Shown piece after piece: positions 23,673 through 32,372 of a stretch of 64,000 nt of DNA (within the stretch, counting starts at the first letter, position 1; each line of letters starts with the position of its first letter). The position numbers and the translations under genes are program-made. The stretch covers positions 124,001-188,000 of the forward strand of contig NZ_BCST01000007.1 of the NCBI RefSeq assembly GCF_001571005.1. The letters are read 5' to 3'. Source of the DNA: Herbiconiux solani NBRC 106740. GTDB taxonomy: Bacteria; Actinomycetota; Actinomycetes; Actinomycetales; Microbacteriaceae. Under the pieces are notes generated by a model that saw only the letters and a program-made list of their open reading frames with translations, did not search any database and was not told the origin of the DNA.

Positions 23673-25154
23673 ATGACGACGCAGGAAACACGCACCTCGA
23701 GCCAGCTCCGGCGGAAGGTCATAGCCCTCTCGATCGCCGCCGCCCTCGGCGGCTTCCTCTTCGGCTTCGACTCCTCTGTGATCAACGGTGCCGTCAAGGC
23801 CATCGATGACGACTTCGCCCTCGGCGACCTCCCGCTGCTGTCGGGCTTCGTGGTCGCCTGCGCCCTCCTCGGCTGCGCGGTCGGCGCCTACTTCGCCGGG
23901 CGACTCGCCGACCGGATCGGCCGCATCCCGGTCATGCTCATCGGCGCCGGCCTCTTCCTCGTCTCCTCGATCGGCTCCGGCCTCGCGTTCGCGGTCTGGG
24001 ACCTGATCGCCTGGCGCGTGATCGGCGGCCTCGGCATCGGCATCGCGAGCGTCATCGCACCGGCCTACATCGCCGAGATCGCGCCGAAGGCTGTGCGCGG
24101 GTCCCTCGCCAGCCTCCAGCAGCTCGCCATCACACTCGGAATCTTCGCCGCCCTGCTCTCCGACACCCTCCTGCAGGGCGCGGCCGGCGGAGCGAACGAA
24201 CCCCTCTGGTTCGGCGCCGACGCCTGGCGCTGGATGTTCATCGCCTGCGCCATCCCGGCCCTCGTCTACGGCTTCCTGGCCTGGCGGCTCCCCGAATCCC
24301 CGCGCTATCTCGCCGGCAAGGACCGGCGCGACGACGCCCGCAAGGTGCTCGCGAGCGTCATCCCCGAGAGCGAGGTCGACGACGCCCTCGGCGACATCGA
24401 GAAGAGCCTCCGCGAAGACCGCGAGAACTCCCGCACCGCGAGCCTCCGCGGCAAGATGTTCGGTCTGCTGCCGGTGGTCTGGGTCGGCATCCTGCTGTCG
24501 ATGTTCCAGCAGCTGGTCGGCATCAATGTGATCTTCTACTACTCCACCAGCCTCTGGAGCTCGGTCGGCTTCGACACCACGAACTCGGGCACGAGCTTCA
24601 CGATCTCGGTCGTGACGAGCGTCATCAACGTGCTGGTCACCTTCGTCGCCATCTTCTTCGTGGACAAGATCGGCCGCCGGCCGCTGCTGCTCACCGGATC
24701 CGCGGGCATGGTCGTGTCGCTCGGCCTGATGGCCGTCGCCTTCTCGCAGGCCGTGGTGACGGATGGCGGCACCCCGCAGCTCCCCGGCGCGTGGGGCCCG
24801 CTGGCCCTGGTCGGTGCGAACCTCTTCGTGATCTTCTTCGGCGCCACCTGGGGTCCGATCGTCTGGGTGCTGCTCGGCGAGATCTTCCCGAACCGGATCC
24901 GCGGCAAGGCGCTCGGTATCGCGGCCGCGGCCCAGTGGCTGACGAACTTCGCCATCACCGAGACCTTCCCGGCCCTGTCGAGTTTCTCGCTCGCCTTCAC
25001 CTACGGGCTGTACACGTTCTTCGCCCTGGTGTCGTTCTTCTTCGTCTTCTTCGCGGTTCCGGAGACGAAGGGGCGTTCGTTGGAGAGCATGGACAGTCTC
25101 AAGGTGGTGCGGCGCGGCAGCAAGGCCGCCGTCGACGAGAAGGCCGCCGCCTAG
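23673..25154 (+). CDS. MFS sugar porter (sugar:H+ symporter)
   Basis: A 493-residue sugar-porter family member with 12 predicted helices. Signatures are FGFDSSVINGAV (helix 1), GRLADRIGRIP (loop 2-3), WRLPESPRYL (after helix 6), QQLVGINVIFYYS (helix 7), FVDKIGRRPLLL (loop 8-9) and VPETKGRSLE at the C-terminus. It probably imports a hexose or pentose. AAGGAG lies six bases before ATG 23673. There are no sugar-metabolism neighbours to fix the substrate. Confidence 0.93.
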   Translation: MTTQETRTSSQLRRKVIALSIAAALGGFLFGFDSSVINGAVKAIDDDFALGDLPLLSGFVVACALLGCAVGAYFAGRLADRIGRIPVMLIGAGLFLVSSIGSGLAFAVWDLIAWRVIGGLGIGIASVIAPAYIAEIAPKAVRGSLASLQQLAITLGIFAALLSDTLLQGAAGGANEPLWFGADAWRWMFIACAIPALVYGFLAWRLPESPRYLAGKDRRDDARKVLASVIPESEVDDALGDIEKSLREDRENSRTASLRGKMFGLLPVVWVGILLSMFQQLVGINVIFYYSTSLWSSVGFDTTNSGTSFTISVVTSVINVLVTFVAIFFVDKIGRRPLLLTGSAGMVVSLGLMAVAFSQAVVTDGGTPQLPGAWGPLALVGANLFVIFFGATWGPIVWVLLGEIFPNRIRGKALGIAAAAQWLTNFAITETFPALSSFSLAFTYGLYTFFALVSFFFVFFAVPETKGRSLESMDSLKVVRRGSKAAVDEKAAA

Positions 25155-25180
25155 CGCGAAGGCTGCCGCCTAGCGCGAAG
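25146..25180 (+). repeat. 19-bp tandem duplication at the sugar porter stop codon
   Basis: GCCGCCTAGCGCGAAG occurs at 25146-25161 and again at 25165-25180, a 19-base period. The first copy contains the TAG stop of the sugar porter. It looks like a recent slippage duplication. Confidence 0.7.
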
Positions 25181-25239
25181 CGGCCGGCAGCACCCGAGCG
25201 CGGGCAGCTCCAGGCGAGCGCGAACCCCCGCCCACTCGG

Positions 25240-25412
25240 TGTTATGATTCTCGGAGCACCCCGCATGTCGGGGTGACTTCGCGTGCCCATCAGGCTGCAG
25301 CATCCACTCGGTCCCTCTCCGACGACAAGTCGGAACTGGCCGGATGCGCGCCGGGCACCAGGCTCCGCGGCCACCGTCGCGGAATCCAACCGAGAACAGA
25401 AGGAGTACGGCC
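25240..25412 (+). promoter_or_regulatory. rpsB promoter and structured leader
   Basis: An extended -10 TGTTATGAT (25240-25248) is followed by about 158 bases of leader. Two perfect hairpins are visible: CACCCCG/CGGGGTG (25257-25275, loop CATGT) and TCCGAC/GTCGGA (25318-25334, loop GACAA). An AGAAGGAG ribosome site precedes the ATG. The layout suits autogenous or growth-rate control of rpsB–tsf, which is inference. No gene lies in 25155-25412. Confidence 0.5.
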
Positions 25413-26438
25413 ATGGCCGTCGTCACCATCCGCCAGCTGCTCGACAGCGGCGTTCACTTCGGGCACCAGACCCGCCGTTGGAACCCGAAGATGAAGCGCT
25501 TCATCTTCACCGAGCGTTCCGGCATCTACATCATCGACCTGCAGCAGTCGCTGGGCTACATCGACAAGGCGTACGACTTCGTCAAGGAGACGGTCGCCCA
25601 CGGTGGCACCATCCTCTTCGTCGGCACCAAGAAGCAGGCGCAGGAGTCCATCGCCGAGCAGGCGACCCGCGTCGGCCAGCCCTACGTCAACCAGCGCTGG
25701 CTCGGTGGCCTCCTCACCAACTTCCAGACGGTGTCGAAGCGACTCGCCCGCATGAAGGAGCTCGAGGAGCTCGACTTCGAGGACACCGCGAAGAGCGGCT
25801 TCACGAAGAAGGAACTGCTGATCAAGAAGCGCGAGCTCGACAAGCTGCACAAGTCGCTCGGCGGTATCCGCAACCTGACGAAGACCCCGAGCGCGCTCTG
25901 GGTCGTCGACACCAAGAAGGAGCACCTCGCGATCGACGAGGCCAAGAAGCTGGGCATCCCGGTCATCGGCATCCTCGACACGAACTGCGACCCCGACGAG
26001 GTCACCTACCCGATCCCGGGTAACGACGACGCCATCCGCTCCGTCGCGCTCCTCACCCGCATCGTCGCCGACGCCGCGGCCGAGGGCCTGATCCAGCGCC
26101 ACCAGAAGCCGGAAGAGGGCGACGCCCCCGCCGAGCCGCTGGCCGAGTGGGAGCGCGAGCTCCTCCAGGCGTCCGAGACCCCCACCAGCGAGGCCGAGAA
26201 GATCGAGGCCGTCGACGGTCTCGTCACCGGTCCGGAGGATGTCGCGGCCGTCGTCGAGGCGATCGACGTGCAGGCTCCCACCGAGGAGAACGACGCCGAC
26301 GCCGAGGCCGCTGCCGACCTCGCCGAGATCACCGACCCGAGCCTCGTGGTCGAGCACCACGTCGAGTCCGACGCCGAGACCGAGGCGAAGATCGAGGCCG
26401 AGGCCACCGACGCCGAGAAGCGTCCCGCCGCCGAGTAG
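25413..26438 (+). CDS. rpsB: 30S ribosomal protein S2
   Basis: The 341-residue protein begins [25 protein letters not shown] and contains [30 protein letters not shown], and the second signature [28 protein letters not shown]. The canonical fold ends near residue 235. The last ~100 residues are an acidic Ala/Glu-rich tail, longer than in most phyla but usual in Actinobacteria. ATG 25413 is chosen from AAGGAG seven bases before it. It is followed by tsf. Confidence 0.97.
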   Translation: MAVVTIRQLLDSGVHFGHQTRRWNPKMKRFIFTERSGIYIIDLQQSLGYIDKAYDFVKETVAHGGTILFVGTKKQAQESIAEQATRVGQPYVNQRWLGGLLTNFQTVSKRLARMKELEELDFEDTAKSGFTKKELLIKKRELDKLHKSLGGIRNLTKTPSALWVVDTKKEHLAIDEAKKLGIPVIGILDTNCDPDEVTYPIPGNDDAIRSVALLTRIVADAAAEGLIQRHQKPEEGDAPAEPLAEWERELLQASETPTSEAEKIEAVDGLVTGPEDVAAVVEAIDVQAPTEENDADAEAAADLAEITDPSLVVEHHVESDAETEAKIEAEATDAEKRPAAE

Positions 26439-26489
26439 TCGCCCCCGGGCACCGACGAAAAACCCATCTCTCAAGGAGTTTGAACACAC

Positions 26490-27317
26490 ATGGCAACAAT
26501 CAGCCTGGCTGATGTCAAGGCGCTGCGCGAGCAGCTCGGCACCGGCATGGTCGACACCAAGAACGCCCTCGTCGAAGCCGACGGCGACATGGAGAAGGCC
26601 GTCGAGATCCTGCGACTCAAGGGTGCGAAGGGCAACGCGAAGCGTGCCGACCGCTCCACGAGCGAGGGCCTCGTCGCCGCCACGCAGGCCGACGGCGCCG
26701 CGACGATGATCGAGCTCGCCTGCGAGACCGACTTCGTCGCGAAGGGCGAGAAGTTCATCGCCCTGGCCGACAAGGTGCTGGCCGCGACCGCTGCCGCCGG
26801 CGCGTCGACCGTCGAGGAGGCGCTCGCCGCCCCCGCCGACGGCAAGACCGTCGCCGACGTCATCAACGACGAGGCCGCGATCCTCGGTGAGAAGATCGAG
26901 CTCCGCCGCATCGTCCGTCTCACGGGCGACGCGTTCGAGATCTACCTGCACAAGACCTCGAAGGACCTGCCCCCGCAGGTCGGCGTGGTCGTGGCGTACA
27001 CGGGCTCGGACGCCGAGACCGCCCGCTCCATCGCGCAGCACATCTCGTTCGCCGACCCGCAGTACCTCTCCCGCGACGACGTGCCCTCCGAGGCCGTCGA
27101 GAAGGAGCGCGCGATCGTCACCGAGATCTCGAAGAACGAGGGCAAGCCCGAAGCGGCTCTGCCCAAGATCGTCGAGGGCCGCGTGCAGGCCTTCTTCAAG
27201 CAGGTCGCCCTGCTCGAGCAGGACTACGCGAAGGACAACAAGCTGTCCGTCTCCAAGGTGCTGGCCGACGCCGGCCTGACCGTGACCGGCTTCGCCCGGT
27301 TCAAGGTCGGCGCGTAA
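26490..27317 (+). CDS. tsf: Elongation factor Ts
   Basis: EF-Ts recycles EF-Tu-GDP. At 275 residues it has the signature LREQLGTGMVDTKNALVEADGDMEKAVEILRLKG, then GLVAATQADGAATMIELACETDFVAK and the core domain repeat ending KLSVSKVLADAGLTVTGFARFKVG. AAGGAG lies upstream of the ATG. It is 51 bases after rpsB and probably co-transcribed, with a terminator-like hairpin after it. Confidence 0.97.
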   Translation: MATISLADVKALREQLGTGMVDTKNALVEADGDMEKAVEILRLKGAKGNAKRADRSTSEGLVAATQADGAATMIELACETDFVAKGEKFIALADKVLAATAAAGASTVEEALAAPADGKTVADVINDEAAILGEKIELRRIVRLTGDAFEIYLHKTSKDLPPQVGVVVAYTGSDAETARSIAQHISFADPQYLSRDDVPSEAVEKERAIVTEISKNEGKPEAALPKIVEGRVQAFFKQVALLEQDYAKDNKLSVSKVLADAGLTVTGFARFKVGA

Positions 27318-27347
27318 CAGCCGCCCGACGGCACGAAGAACACAATC

Positions 27348-27386
27348 GAGGATGGGCTCGGGTCGACAGACCCGGGCCCATTCCTC
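27348..27386. terminator. Hairpin between tsf and pyrH
   Basis: A left arm at 27348-27364 (GAGGATGGGCTCGGGTC) pairs with a right arm at 27369-27386 around a GACA loop, with one mismatch and one bulge. The stem is strong and ends in TTCCTCTG. It probably terminates or attenuates the rpsB–tsf transcript. A TAGCCT hexamer at 27416-27421 could restart transcription for pyrH. Confidence 0.6.
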
Positions 27387-27454
27387 TGCCCGGACGCGGT
27401 CGGCGCCCGGGGACGATAGCCTGAACCAGGGCACGACGAAGGGATGCACGACGG

Positions 27455-28177
27455 ATGTCAGAGCCGGTCGCCAAGCGCAGAGTACTTCTCAAACTTTCCG
27501 GTGAGGCGTTCGGGGGCGGAGCCCTCGGTGTGAACCCCGACGTGGTCAGCGGCCTCGCTCGCGAGATCGCGGAGGCGGCCAAGGAGGTCGAGGTCGCGAT
27601 CGTCGTCGGCGGAGGCAACTTCTTCCGGGGAGCCGAGCTCTCCCAGCGCGGGATGGACCGTGGCCGCGCCGACTACATGGGCATGCTGGGCACGGTCATG
27701 AACGCCCTGGCCCTGCAGGACTTCCTCGAGCAGGCCGGCGCCGAGACGCGCGTCCAGTCCGCCATCTCGATGACCCAGGTCGCCGAGCCCTACATCCCGC
27801 GCCGCGCCATCCGGCACCTCGAGAAGGGCCGCGTCGTGATCTTCGGCGCCGGTGCGGGCCTGCCCTACTTCTCGACCGACACGGTCTCCGCGCAGCGCGC
27901 CCTCGAGATCCACGCCGACGAGGTGCTGGTCGCGAAGAACGGCGTCGACGGCGTCTACTCGGCCGACCCGCGCCACGACCCGGGTGCGGTCAAGCTCGAC
28001 CGCCTCACCTACAACGACGCCCTCGTTCAGGGCCTCAAGGTCGTCGACTCGACGGCGTTCAGCCTCTGCATGGACAACGGGATGCCGATGCACGTGTTCG
28101 GCATGGAGCCGGCCGGCAACGTGGCCAAGGCGATCCGCGGCGAGCGGATCGGCACCCTGGTCGCCAACGCGCACTGA
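27455..28177 (+). CDS. pyrH: UMP kinase
   Basis: PyrH phosphorylates UMP to UDP in pyrimidine synthesis. The 240-residue protein of the amino-acid-kinase fold begins [15 protein letters not shown], with [37 protein letters not shown] and [19 protein letters not shown]. The conserved C-terminal [15 protein letters not shown] is present. The likely promoter is TAGCCT about 34 bases upstream. Confidence 0.97.
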   Translation: MSEPVAKRRVLLKLSGEAFGGGALGVNPDVVSGLAREIAEAAKEVEVAIVVGGGNFFRGAELSQRGMDRGRADYMGMLGTVMNALALQDFLEQAGAETRVQSAISMTQVAEPYIPRRAIRHLEKGRVVIFGAGAGLPYFSTDTVSAQRALEIHADEVLVAKNGVDGVYSADPRHDPGAVKLDRLTYNDALVQGLKVVDSTAFSLCMDNGMPMHVFGMEPAGNVAKAIRGERIGTLVANAH

Positions 28178-28225
28178 ACTCGCCCGGAAAAACCGCACCG
28201 TCACGCGCCCGGAAACGCGCACTGA
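28166..28225 (+). repeat. Imperfect direct repeat around the pyrH stop codon
   Basis: AACGCGCACTGA occurs at 28166-28177 (including the pyrH stop TGA) and again at 28214-28225. CGCCCGGAAA occurs at 28181-28190 and 28206-28215. The copies look like a local duplication in the pyrH–frr gap. Confidence 0.5.
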
Positions 28226-28263
28226 CTAGAATTGACCACACTGATCCACCGAAGGAGTAGCCC

Positions 28264-28818
28264 GTGATTGCGGATGTACTGACCGATGCGACCGAGCGGA
28301 TGAACAAGGCCGTCGAGGTGACCAAGGACGACTTCTCGTCGGTGCGGACGGGCCGGGCCAACCCCGCCCTGTTCCAGAAGATCATGGTTCCGTACTACGG
28401 GACGCCGACGCCCCTGGAGCAGCTCGCCTCGCTGCAGAACCAGGAGGCGCGCACCCTGATCGTCACGCCCTACGACAAGAGCGCGCTCCGCGACATCGAG
28501 CAGGCCATCCGCGACGTGCCGAACCTCGGCGCCAACCCGACCAACGACGGCAACATCGTGCGCGTCACCCTCCCCGACCTGACGGAGGAGCGCCGCAAGG
28601 AGTACGTCAAGATCGTCCGCACGAAGGCGGAGGACGGCAAGGTCTCGGTCCGCAACATCCGTCGCAAGGCGAAGGACGACCTCGACGCCCTGAAGAGCGA
28701 GGTCGGCGACGACGACGTGGCTCGCGGCGAGAAGGAGCTCGAGCAGGTCACCAAGGCGCACATCGACGCGATCGACGACGCCCTGAAGCGCAAGGAAGCC
28801 GAGCTCCTCGAGGTCTGA
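28264..28818 (+). CDS. frr: Ribosome recycling factor
   Basis: RRF works with EF-G to split post-termination ribosomes. The 184-residue protein has [53 protein letters not shown], and the domain I return [14 protein letters not shown]. The GTG start has AAGGAG nine bases upstream. TAGAAT (28227-28232) is a candidate promoter within the pyrH–frr gap, so frr may be both co-transcribed with pyrH and independently expressed. Confidence 0.97.
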   Translation: MIADVLTDATERMNKAVEVTKDDFSSVRTGRANPALFQKIMVPYYGTPTPLEQLASLQNQEARTLIVTPYDKSALRDIEQAIRDVPNLGANPTNDGNIVRVTLPDLTEERRKEYVKIVRTKAEDGKVSVRNIRRKAKDDLDALKSEVGDDDVARGEKELEQVTKAHIDAIDDALKRKEAELLEV

Positions 28819-28834
28819 CCTCGACAGGCCATCC

Positions 28835-29791
28835 ATGAGCGACGACCCGAGGCCCGCCGGCCCTCCGCCCAGCCGGCGTGGGCGGCCGCTCTCGCGCGCC
28901 GACATCCAGGCCCAGGTCCGTGCTCGTAAAGAGCAGTTCGACGAGGCGAACGAGAAGATCACCGCGCGCTCCGGGCGCAATCTCGTCTCCGCCATCCTGA
29001 TCGGCGTCGTGCTCGCCGGTGTGATGGTGCTGAGCCTGGTGGTCTTCAAGCAGATCTTCATGGTGCTGGCGGTCGTGCTGGTCGCCTTCGGCACGCTCGA
29101 GTTGGCGACGGCCCTCCGGCACGCGGGCATCCACGTGCCGCGGGTCGCGAGCATGATCGCCGGCGTGGCCCTGGTGCCCGCCTCCTACTACCTGGGGGCG
29201 CCCGGCCAGTGGCTGGTGGCGCTCGGTGGGATGCTGCTGGTCGCGCTCTGGCGCCTGGTCGAGGCGGCCGTCTCCCGGCCTCGGCCGACCGCCCGTGCCC
29301 TCCTCCGGGACATCGGGGCCGGCACCTTCGTGCAGGTCTACGTCTCGTTCCTCGGCAGCATCGCGGTCTTCCTGGTCGCCAAGGACGGCGGCCAGTGGTG
29401 GGTGCTCTCCTTCATCGTCACCGTGGTGCTGGTGGATGTCGGGGCGTACGCCAGCGGGCTCAACTTCGGCAAGCATCCGATGGCCCCCACGATCAGCCCC
29501 AAGAAGACCTGGGAGGGGCTCGCCGGCGCCGCCCTCGCGGCGCTCATCGGGGGAGTGCTCCTGGCGATCTTCGCCCTGCACCAGCCCTGGTGGGTGGGCC
29601 TCATCTTCGGCGCGGTAATCACCTTCACGGCGACCGTCGGCGACCTCTGCGAATCGCTGCTCAAACGCGACATCGGCATCAAGGACATGAGCACCTGGCT
29701 CCCCGGCCACGGCGGCTTCCTCGACCGGCTCGACTCGATCCTGCCCTCGGCCGCCGCCGCGTACGTGCTCTGGGTGATCTTCGCCAGCTGA
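28835..29791 (+). CDS. cdsA: Phosphatidate cytidylyltransferase
   Basis: CdsA makes CDP-diacylglycerol for phospholipid synthesis in the membrane. The 318-residue protein has a cytosolic basic start and about seven to eight membrane helices. The family signature lies near the C-terminus: LLKRDIGIKDMSTWLPGHGGFLDRLDS. It starts 16 bases after frr, the usual gene order. Confidence 0.94.
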   Translation: MSDDPRPAGPPPSRRGRPLSRADIQAQVRARKEQFDEANEKITARSGRNLVSAILIGVVLAGVMVLSLVVFKQIFMVLAVVLVAFGTLELATALRHAGIHVPRVASMIAGVALVPASYYLGAPGQWLVALGGMLLVALWRLVEAAVSRPRPTARALLRDIGAGTFVQVYVSFLGSIAVFLVAKDGGQWWVLSFIVTVVLVDVGAYASGLNFGKHPMAPTISPKKTWEGLAGAALAALIGGVLLAIFALHQPWWVGLIFGAVITFTATVGDLCESLLKRDIGIKDMSTWLPGHGGFLDRLDSILPSAAAAYVLWVIFAS

Positions 29792-29813
29792 GGGCGGATG
29801 GCACAATAGAGCC

Positions 29814-30371
29814 GTGAGCGCACCTTTCCCCCGCACCCGCACCTCCACGCTCGGCTACGACGTCGAGGAGGTCGACGACTTCCTCGCGAAGGCGCGGCTG
29901 GCCTACGACGAGCGGCTGGCCTCCACGGGCGGCTACGCCCTGACCAGCGAGATGGTGCGGAACACCGCCTTCGGGATGCAGAAGGGCGGCTACTACGCGC
30001 CGGCCGTCGACGCGGCCCTCGAGCGCCTCGAAGACGCCTTCGCGCTGCGTGAGCGCGACCGTGCCTACCAGGCCGCCGGAGACGAGGCCTGGTACGCCGA
30101 GGCACGCCGGAGGGCGGGGGAGATCCTCGCCCGCCTGGAGCGGCCGGCCGGCCAGAAGTTCGCTCGCGCGGGCTTCCTGCGCGTCGGCTACCACCCGAAG
30201 GACGTCGACGCGTTCACCCAGTACCTGATCGAGTACTTCCGCTCCGGTGCCGACGTCACGGTGACGGATGTGCGCACCGTCGTGTTCCGCTCCCGCCGGG
30301 GCGGTTACAGCGAGGCCCAGGTGGATGCGGTGCTCGACGCGGTCGTCGACGTCATGCTCGCGGTCCGCTAG
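29814..30371 (+). CDS. DivIVA-domain protein with four repeat motifs
   Basis: A 185-residue protein with four related GY/GG-x-x-x-x-VD motifs: LGYDVEEVDDFL (~13-24), GGYYAPAVDAALERLEDAF (~58-76), VGYHPKDVDAFTQYL (~124-138) and GGYSEAQVDAVLDAV (~163-177). These match the DivI1A lipid-contacting motif, paired in two halves. It lacks the long coiled coil of true DivIVA/Wag31, so a polar-growth role is only a possibility. The GTG start has CACAAT six bases upstream (29802-29807). Confidence 0.75.
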   Translation: MSAPFPRTRTSTLGYDVEEVDDFLAKARLAYDERLASTGGYALTSEMVRNTAFGMQKGGYYAPAVDAALERLEDAFALRERDRAYQAAGDEAWYAEARRRAGEILARLERPAGQKFARAGFLRVGYHPKDVDAFTQYLIEYFRSGADVTVTDVRTVVFRSRRGGYSEAQVDAVLDAVVDVMLAVR

Positions 30372-30645
30372 CGAGCAACGCGGCGACAAAGAACGCCAGC
30401 GCCGACGCCAACGGCCGGACCCTGCATACGCAGCACGCAACATCCTTCCGATCGGGCGCGGATTACCGTCGACCGGTGTCGAATTCGTGCGTCCAGGTTT
30501 CGATCTCGTAAAGAAACCTCACCGACGGGCACCCCCGTTTGGGAAGAAGCCCCTTCGTTGTGTTAGCTATACCCACAGCTCACGCGGACTGGGCGCGCAA
30601 TGGCGCCTGCCCGCCTCGCACCAATCAGGAAGAGGTCATCCGGAT
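30372..30645 (+). promoter_or_regulatory. Leader/promoter region before the peptide ABC importer
   Basis: 274 bases without a gene. A 7-bp hairpin AGGTTTC/GAAACCT (30495-30519) and a TAGCTATAC -10-like segment at about 30560-30570 are visible. An AGGAAGAGG ribosome site lies 11 bases before the substrate-binding protein ATG. The region is AT-richer than its flanks. No riboswitch is recognised. Confidence 0.4.
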
Positions 30646-32274
30646 ATGACGTCCGCATCCCCATTCACCCGGCGCACTCTGGCGATCGTCGCCGGTAGCG
30701 CCGTGTTCACGCTCGCGCTGGCCGGCTGCTCCGCCGGTGGCTCGAACGACGCCTCGACGAGCACCGGCGAGGCGATCATCGTCGGCACCACCGACAAGGT
30801 CACCACCCTCGACCCGGCCGGCTCGTACGACAACGGCTCGTTCGCCGTGATGAACCAGGTGTTCCCCTTCCTGATGAACACCCCCTACGGCAGCCCGGAC
30901 GTGGAGCCGGACATCGCCGAGAGCGCCGAGTTCACCGCGCCCACCGAGTACACCGTGAAGCTCAAGGAGGGCCTGACCTTCGCGAACGGCCACGCTCTGA
31001 CCTCCTCGGACGTGAAGTTCAGCTTCGACCGCGACCTCGCGATCGCCGACCCGAACGGCCCGAGCTCGCTGCTCTACAACCTCGACAGCGTCGACGCGCC
31101 GGACGACCTCACGGTGGTCTTCAACCTGAAGAGCCCCGACGACCAGGTCTTCCCGCAGATCCTCTCCAGCCCCGCCGGCCCGATCGTCGACGAAGAGGTC
31201 TTCTCGGCCGACTCGATCACGTCCGACGCCGACATCGTCGCCGGTAAGGCCTTCGCCGGCCAGTACACGATCGCCAGCTACGACTTCAACAACCTGATCT
31301 CGTACGAGCCCTTCGCCGACTACAAGGGCGTCCTGCCCCCCGCCGAGTCGCCGATCAACGCGAAGTACTACGCCGACTCCTCGAACCTCAAGCTCGACGT
31401 GCAGGAGGGCAACATCGACGTGGCGTTCCGCAGCCTCTCGGCCACCGACGTCGACGACCTGTCCTCGAACGACAAGGTGAAGGTCTACGACGGCCCCGGC
31501 GGCGAGATCCGCTACATCACCTTCAACTTCGACACCCAGCCCTTCGGTGCCACGACCCCGGATGCGGATGCGGCCAAGGCCACGGCCGTCCGCCAGGCCG
31601 TCGCCGACCTGATCGACCGCCAGGAGATCGCCGACCAGGTCTACAAGGGCACCTACACCCCGCTGTACTCCTTCGTGCCCGCGGGCCTCACCGGCGCCAC
31701 CGAGGTGCTCAAGGAGACCTACGGCGACGGTTCGGGCGGCCCCTCGGTCGAGAAGGCCACGTCGACGCTCGCCGCTGCCGGCATCACCACGCCGATCGAG
31801 CTGAACCTGCAGTACAGCCCCGACCACTACGGCCCCTCCTCGGGTGACGAGTACGCGCTGATCAAGAGCCAGCTCGAGACCTCGGGCCTGTTCACGGTCA
31901 ACCTGCAGTCGACCGAGTGGGTCCAGTACGCGAAGGACCGCACCGCCGACCTGTACCCGGCCTACCAGCTCGGCTGGTTCCCGGACTACTCGGACGCGGA
32001 CAACTACCTGACGCCGTTCTTCCTCAAGGAGAACTTCCTCGCGAACCACTACGACAACCCTGAGGTCAACGACCTGATCCTCCAGCAGGCGTCGACGGCC
32101 GACCCGGCCGCCCGCACCGCGCTGATCGAGGAGATCCAGGCCAAGGTGGCCGCCGACCTGTCGACGGTGCCGTACCTGCAGGGCGCCCAGGTGGCTGTTG
32201 CCGGAACCGACGTGAGCGGGATCACCCTCGACGCGTCGTTCAAGTTCCGCTACGCTCCGCTGACCAAGGGCTAG
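30646..32274 (+). CDS. ABC transporter substrate-binding lipoprotein, family 5 (peptide/nickel type)
   Basis: A 542-residue extracellular binding protein. A basic start (TRRTLAIVAGSA) leads to a lipobox LAGC with Cys28 as the lipidation site. The SBP_bac_5 body shows TTLDPAGSYDNGSFAVMNQV, YTVKLKEGLTFANGHALTSSDVKFSFDR and, near the end, AYQLGWFPDYSDADNYLTPF. It is likely to bind oligopeptides, though nickel or opines are possible. ATG 30646 fits the signal peptide and has a ribosome site. It is first in an SBP–permease–permease–ATPase operon. Confidence 0.93.
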   Translation: MTSASPFTRRTLAIVAGSAVFTLALAGCSAGGSNDASTSTGEAIIVGTTDKVTTLDPAGSYDNGSFAVMNQVFPFLMNTPYGSPDVEPDIAESAEFTAPTEYTVKLKEGLTFANGHALTSSDVKFSFDRDLAIADPNGPSSLLYNLDSVDAPDDLTVVFNLKSPDDQVFPQILSSPAGPIVDEEVFSADSITSDADIVAGKAFAGQYTIASYDFNNLISYEPFADYKGVLPPAESPINAKYYADSSNLKLDVQEGNIDVAFRSLSATDVDDLSSNDKVKVYDGPGGEIRYITFNFDTQPFGATTPDADAAKATAVRQAVADLIDRQEIADQVYKGTYTPLYSFVPAGLTGATEVLKETYGDGSGGPSVEKATSTLAAAGITTPIELNLQYSPDHYGPSSGDEYALIKSQLETSGLFTVNLQSTEWVQYAKDRTADLYPAYQLGWFPDYSDADNYLTPFFLKENFLANHYDNPEVNDLILQQASTADPAARTALIEEIQAKVAADLSTVPYLQGAQVAVAGTDVSGITLDASFKFRYAPLTKG

Positions 32275-32283
32275 AACACATCC

Positions 32284-32339
32284 GAGCCGGGTTCCTCCCG
32301 GTTCATCCCACGGGGGCGGCCGGTCGACACCGGTCGCCC
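32284..32339. terminator. Two hairpins between the binding-protein and permease genes
   Basis: GAGCCGGG/CCCGGTTC (32284-32304) and GGGCGGCCGGT/ACCGGTCGCCC (32314-32339, four-base loop) lie just after the binding-protein stop. Stems in this place often attenuate read-through, leaving more binding protein than permease. CCTTC follows the second stem. Confidence 0.6.
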
Positions 32340-32372
32340 TTCGTGCGGAACGGCTCCGACTGATAGGCAACG

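Noticed and set aside
25290-27449. 719-codon minus-strand frame opposite rpsB and tsf
   Set aside because: Antisense of two ribosomal-translation genes in high-GC DNA; Gly/Leu/Val-rich with no motif.
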